NCBI RefSeq assembly: GCF_001704275.1
Contig: NZ_CP011533.1
Coordinates: 4,588,001-4,652,000 of the forward strand
Direction: 5' to 3'
Origin: Streptomyces noursei ATCC 11455
Lineage (GTDB): Bacteria; Actinomycetota; Actinomycetes; Streptomycetales; Streptomycetaceae
DNA length: 64,000 nucleotides
Part shown: positions 60,929-64,000 of the stretch, piece by piece
Layout of the letters: every line of letters starts with the position of its first letter
Numbering within the stretch: the first letter of the stretch is position 1
Notes under the pieces: generated by a model
What the model was told of the DNA's origin: nothing
What the model saw: only the letters and a program-made list of their open reading frames with translations
The model's database searches: none
Position numbers and translations under genes: made by a program

Positions 60929-62398
60929 GTGACCGACGAGCTGACTCCGGAGACCCCGGACGAGGAAGAGCAGCCGATCAAGCAGCGCAAGAACGGCCTG
61001 TACCCGGGCGTTTCGGATGAGCTCGCCGAGAACATGAAGAGCGGCTGGGCCGACACCGAGCTGCACGACCTGGAGCCGATCGAGCAGGCGCCGCACGCCG
61101 CCCGTCGCCGCGCCGCGCTCTCCGCGCGCTTCCCCGGCGAGCGCCTGGTGGTCCCCGCGGGCCTGCTGAAGACCCGCTCCAACGACACCGAGTACTCCTT
61201 CCGGGCCGCGACCGAGTACGTCTACCTCACCGGTGACCAGACCGACGGCAGCGTGCTCGTCCTGGAGCCCCGCGACACCCCGGCCGACGGCCACGACGCC
61301 ACGCTCTACCGCCTGCCCCGCTCCAACCGCGAGAACGGCGAGTTCTGGCTGAACGGGATGGGCGAGCTGTGGGTCGGCCGCCGCAACAGCCTCGACGAGT
61401 CCGCGGCGCTGCTCGGCGTCCCCTGCAAGGACGTCCGCGAGCTGTCCGAGCTGCTCAAGGAGGCCACCGGCCCGGTCCGGGTCGTCCGCGGCCACGACGC
61501 GACCATCGAGCAGGCGCTGCACGACAAGGTCACCGCGGAGCGGGACGAAGAGCTGCGGGTGTACCTCTCCGAGGCCCGCCTGGTGAAGGACGACTTCGAG
61601 GTCGCCGAGCTGCAGAAGGCCGTCGACTCGACGGCGCGCGGCTTCGAGGACGTGGTCAAGGTCCTGGACAAGGCCGAGGCGACCAGCGAGCGCTACATCG
61701 AGGGCACCTTCTTCCTGCGCGCCCGGGTCGAGGGCAACGACGTCGGCTACGGCTCCATCTGCGCCGCCGGCCCGCACGCCACCACCCTGCACTGGGTCCG
61801 CAACGACGGCGCGGTCCGCTCCGGCGACCTGCTGCTGCTGGACGCGGGCGTGGAGACCACCACGCTCTACACCGCCGACGTCACCCGCACCCTGCCGATC
61901 AACGGCCGCTACACCGACTTCCAGCGCAAGATCTACGACGCGGTGTACGAGGCCCAGGAGGCCGGCATCGCGGCGGTGAAGCCGGGCGCCGCGTTCCGTG
62001 ACTTCCACGACGCCGCCCAGCGGGTGCTCGCCGCGAAGCTGGTGGAGTGGGGCCTGGTCGAGGGACCGGTGGAGCGCGTCCTGGAGCTGGGGCTGCAGCG
62101 CCGCTGGACCCTGCACGGCACCGGCCACATGCTCGGCCTGGACGTCCACGACTGCGCCGCGGCGCGCACCGACAGCTACGTCAACGGCACCCTGGAGCCC
62201 GGCATGGTGCTGACCGTCGAGCCCGGCCTGTACTTCCAGGCGGACGACCTGACGGTGCCCGAGGAGTACCGCGGCATCGGTGTCCGGATCGAGGACGACA
62301 TCCTGGTGACGGAGAGCGGCAACCGCAATCTGTCGGCGGCGCTGCCGCGCCGGTCGGACGAGGTCGAGGCATGGATGGCGGGGCTGCTCGGCAAGTAG
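60929..62398 (+). CDS. pepP: Aminopeptidase P family Xaa-Pro peptidase
   Basis: A 489-residue metallopeptidase of the M24B pita-bread fold. Residues about 40-220 are the creatinase-type N-terminal domain. The five metal ligands appear in order: Asp in LLLLDAGVET, Asp in TADVTRTLP, His in LHGTGHMLGLDVHD, Glu in MVLTVEPGLYF and Glu in GVRIEDDILV. It removes an N-terminal residue preceding proline. The AGGAGG at 60919-60924 fits the GTG at 60929 better than the ATG at 60926. Confidence 0.93.
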   Translation: MTDELTPETPDEEEQPIKQRKNGLYPGVSDELAENMKSGWADTELHDLEPIEQAPHAARRRAALSARFPGERLVVPAGLLKTRSNDTEYSFRAATEYVYLTGDQTDGSVLVLEPRDTPADGHDATLYRLPRSNRENGEFWLNGMGELWVGRRNSLDESAALLGVPCKDVRELSELLKEATGPVRVVRGHDATIEQALHDKVTAERDEELRVYLSEARLVKDDFEVAELQKAVDSTARGFEDVVKVLDKAEATSERYIEGTFFLRARVEGNDVGYGSICAAGPHATTLHWVRNDGAVRSGDLLLLDAGVETTTLYTADVTRTLPINGRYTDFQRKIYDAVYEAQEAGIAAVKPGAAFRDFHDAAQRVLAAKLVEWGLVEGPVERVLELGLQRRWTLHGTGHMLGLDVHDCAAARTDSYVNGTLEPGMVLTVEPGLYFQADDLTVPEEYRGIGVRIEDDILVTESGNRNLSAALPRRSDEVEAWMAGLLGK

Positions 62399-62434
62399 GC
62401 CCCGACGCGTGACCGGCGCGCCGGGGCGGGTGGC

Positions 62435-63100
62435 TCAGTCCGCCCGCCCCAGCGCGCCGGCGTCTTCCGCGCCGCCGCTCCGCCCGCCACCCCCGGTGCC
62501 GTACGCACCGGCGCGGGCCGCGGCCCAGACGGCGAGGGCGGCCGACTCGGCGAGCGCGGGCTCCACGGGGCGACGGGCGATCAGGATCTGGTAGTAGAAG
62601 GGCGCGCCGAGCGCCGCCATCACGGCCTTGGGGTCGGTGTCCTCGGGCAGTTCGCCGCGCTCGACGGCGCGCACCACCATCGCCCCGGCGAGGACCAGCC
62701 GCTCGTCGAAGAAGTCCCGCAGCGCGGTCGCGGCCTGGGGGTCGCGGGCCGCGGCGGCGACCACCGCCTCGATCAGGCCGCGGGCCCGGGCGGCCCCGTA
62801 GAACCGCGCTATGCCGTGGGCCAGCGCCCGCAGGTCGCCGGGGAGGGTGCCGGTGTCCGGCAGCGGCACCCCACTGCTCATGTCGGTCAGCAGCTCGCAG
62901 ACGATCTTGTCGACGCTGCGCCAGCGGCGGTAGAGCGTCGCGAGGTGCACCCCGGAGCGCTGGGCGACCCGCTCCATGGTCAGCGTGGCGAAGCCGTCCT
63001 CGCCCAACTCCTCGAAGACGGCGTCCAGTACGGCTCGGCGGGTGCGTGCCGTACGTCCTCCGGGGCGGGTCTCGCCCGGGGCCTGGTGCGCGGTCGTCAC
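62435..63100 (-). CDS. TetR/AcrR-family regulator
   Basis: A 221-residue protein. The HTH (residues about 15-65) reads RTRRAVLDAVFEELGEDGFA and VAQRSGVHLATLYRRWRSVD. The C-terminal domain is of the TetR_C_16-like type (FFDERLVLAGAMVVRAVERG, PFYYQILIARRPVEPALAES). A perfect palindrome 81 bases upstream (63181-63208) is a likely operator controlling this gene and perhaps the neighbouring SDR gene. Confidence 0.9.
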   Translation of the reverse strand: MTTAHQAPGETRPGGRTARTRRAVLDAVFEELGEDGFATLTMERVAQRSGVHLATLYRRWRSVDKIVCELLTDMSSGVPLPDTGTLPGDLRALAHGIARFYGAARARGLIEAVVAAAARDPQAATALRDFFDERLVLAGAMVVRAVERGELPEDTDPKAVMAALGAPFYYQILIARRPVEPALAESAALAVWAAARAGAYGTGGGGRSGGAEDAGALGRAD

Positions 63101-63180
63101 AGCGGCTCCGTTGCGGGGGTCGAGGTGCGGATCGCAGCGCGGATTGCAGTGCGGGTTCTGGCCAAGTATTGTCCAGGACA

Positions 63181-63208
63181 GATTAACGCGAGCTACTTCG
63201 CGTTAATC
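63181..63208. promoter_or_regulatory. Candidate TetR operator
   Basis: GATTAACGCGA and TCGCGTTAATC form a perfect 11-bp inverted repeat with a 6-base spacer. It stands out as AT-rich in a GC-rich region, between the TetR gene and the SDR gene on the same strand. Confidence 0.65.
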
Positions 63209-63446
63209 GTGGTGCCGCGCTGGTCTCGCTGGAAGAGGGGACGCCGCGGGGGAGGTCCTCCCACCGCGAGACCGCGCAGCCCACCTTTTCAAGGCCGAAT
63301 TCCGGCCATTTTTGCGGCCTTTCCCGCTCTCCCGACTTGCCCGATCCGGCCCGGTCCGTCATCCCGTCGGCTGCGCTCGGTACAGCTCCGCTCACGCCCC
63401 GGCGTCGCCCCGTCCGCCCGCGGGCCGGAACGACGGCCGGACCCGC

Positions 63447-64000
63447 TCAGCGCAGCCCGTGCCTGCGGGCCACCATCCGCTCCACCGCCGCGTCGGGCAG
63501 CAGCCGCCGCAGCAGGAAGACCGCGGGGGCGTTGCTGCCGACCGCGTAGTGCGGCCGGGGCCGGGCCGCCTCGACCGCCTTCAGGACGGTGGCGGCGACC
63601 TTCTCCGGCGGGATGCCGCGCGCCTCGTTGGCGTCGAGGGCGGCCAGCATCGTCCGGTACTCGTCCGCGAACGGCGAGCCGTCGGCCACGTAGTGGGTGC
63701 GCCGGGCGCTGATGCCGGTGGCGATCGAGCCCGGCTCGACGGTGCTGAGCGCCACGCCGTGGGGCGCGAACTCCCGCCGGGCGGCGTCCGCGAAGCCCTT
63801 GAGCGCGGCCTTGGAGGCCACATAGGAGGAGCGGTAGGCGAGCGGGAAGCTGGCCAGCATGGAGCCGATCATCACCACCCGGCCGTGGCCGCGCTCCCGC
63901 ATCCCGGGCAGGACGAGCTGGGTGAGCCGCACGGCGCCGAAGACGTTCAACTGGAAGAGCCGGCGGACCGCGGCCATCGGGAGCTCTTCGAAGGGGCCGT
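63447..64000 (-). CDS. Short-chain dehydrogenase/reductase (5' end outside window)
   Basis: About 184 residues of the C-terminal part are present. They show the SDR pattern: FEELPMAAVRRLFQLNVFGA (the N-x-x-G-type helix), GRVVMIGSMLAS with the catalytic Ser, and the YVASKAALKGFADA Tyr-x3-Lys pair. The Rossmann nucleotide loop lies beyond base 64000. It is an oxidoreductase using NAD(P)H on an unknown substrate. It lies upstream of the TetR gene, separated by the palindrome. Confidence 0.92.
   Translation of the reverse strand, partial: GPFEELPMAAVRRLFQLNVFGAVRLTQLVLPGMRERGHGRVVMIGSMLASFPLAYRSSYVASKAALKGFADAARREFAPHGVALSTVEPGSIATGISARRTHYVADGSPFADEYRTMLAALDANEARGIPPEKVAATVLKAVEAARPRPHYAVGSNAPAVFLLRRLLPDAAVERMVARRHGLR

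Noticed and set aside
1..64000. CRISPR arrays, rRNA genes, transposases
   Set aside because: No regularly spaced repeats of CRISPR type, no rRNA sequence and no transposase or integrase motif were seen anywhere in the window.

Overview
The base composition (strongly G+C-rich), frequent GTG starts, the gene families present (SSI-type protease inhibitor, DUF397/XRE pairs, SpoIIE-type phosphatases, S53 peptidases, DUF5926) and three tRNA genes all point to a chromosomal segment of a Streptomyces or very close relative. The gene content reads as core-chromosome with one small inserted element; both window ends cut genes (a TrmB-type regulator on the left, a short-chain dehydrogenase on the right).

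Layout. 0-5 kb: TrmB fragment, a secreted S53 (sedolisin) peptidase, and a TetR regulator followed by a DHA2-type drug exporter with a palindromic operator candidate. 4.9-11.3 kb: a four-gene minus-strand operon of response regulator, histidine kinase, GT2/GtrA glycosyltransferase and GT39-like membrane glycosyltransferase, probably a signal-controlled polyprenyl-phosphate sugar pathway acting on the cell surface. 11.6-19 kb: flavin reductase, amidohydrolase, DUF2797 protein, a CarD/TRCF-like small protein, tRNA-Arg(ACG), HD hydrolase, GlxA-like AraC regulator, tRNA-Ser(GCT), and an SSI-family protease inhibitor. 19.2-23.1 kb: a 1301-residue PAS protein whose kinase core is degenerate and which carries a long Ala/Pro-rich linker with repeated basic GRRRAR motifs.

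24.6-30.05 kb: the accessory part. A 364-bp direct repeat (one mismatch, period 5073 bp) flanks about 4.7 kb of small genes of lower G+C. The repeat is the promoter and 5' end of an acyl-CoA ligase gene; one copy belongs to the intact ligase gene and the other is a truncated leftover. The insert carries a holin-like pair, a run of very small minus-strand proteins, an XRE/DUF397 pair and three stacked hairpins, but no integrase, replication or transfer gene that I can see.

30-41 kb: signalling genes: a SpoIIE phosphatase with an anti-sigma-type kinase domain, divergent from a large soluble HAMP-array hybrid histidine kinase translationally coupled to a receiver-coiled-coil protein; a Uma2-fold protein coupled to a proline-rich HTH protein; an ATPase-domain regulator divergent from a second XRE/DUF397 pair; and a SigE-family sigma factor. 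41.4-46.5 kb: a tightly overlapping five-gene operon (ltp2, chsH1, chsE1, chsH2, chsE2 homologues) matching the mycobacterial igr locus for removal of the last steroid side-chain carbons, preceded by an 18-bp palindrome.

46.6-64 kb: a small secreted protein, two primase/polymerase-like proteins (the second without the DxD motif), a methyltransferase, a second S53 peptidase, tRNA-Ser(TGA), a membrane HtrA-type protease, a glycerophosphodiesterase, an ATPase-domain regulator, a DUF5926/SEC-C protein, a second SpoIIE phosphatase with a substituted metal ligand, an aminopeptidase P, a TetR regulator with a palindromic operator candidate and the start-truncated SDR. Starts were chosen by ribosome binding sites and overlaps; most long frames opposite these genes are GC-rich mirror frames and were left out.
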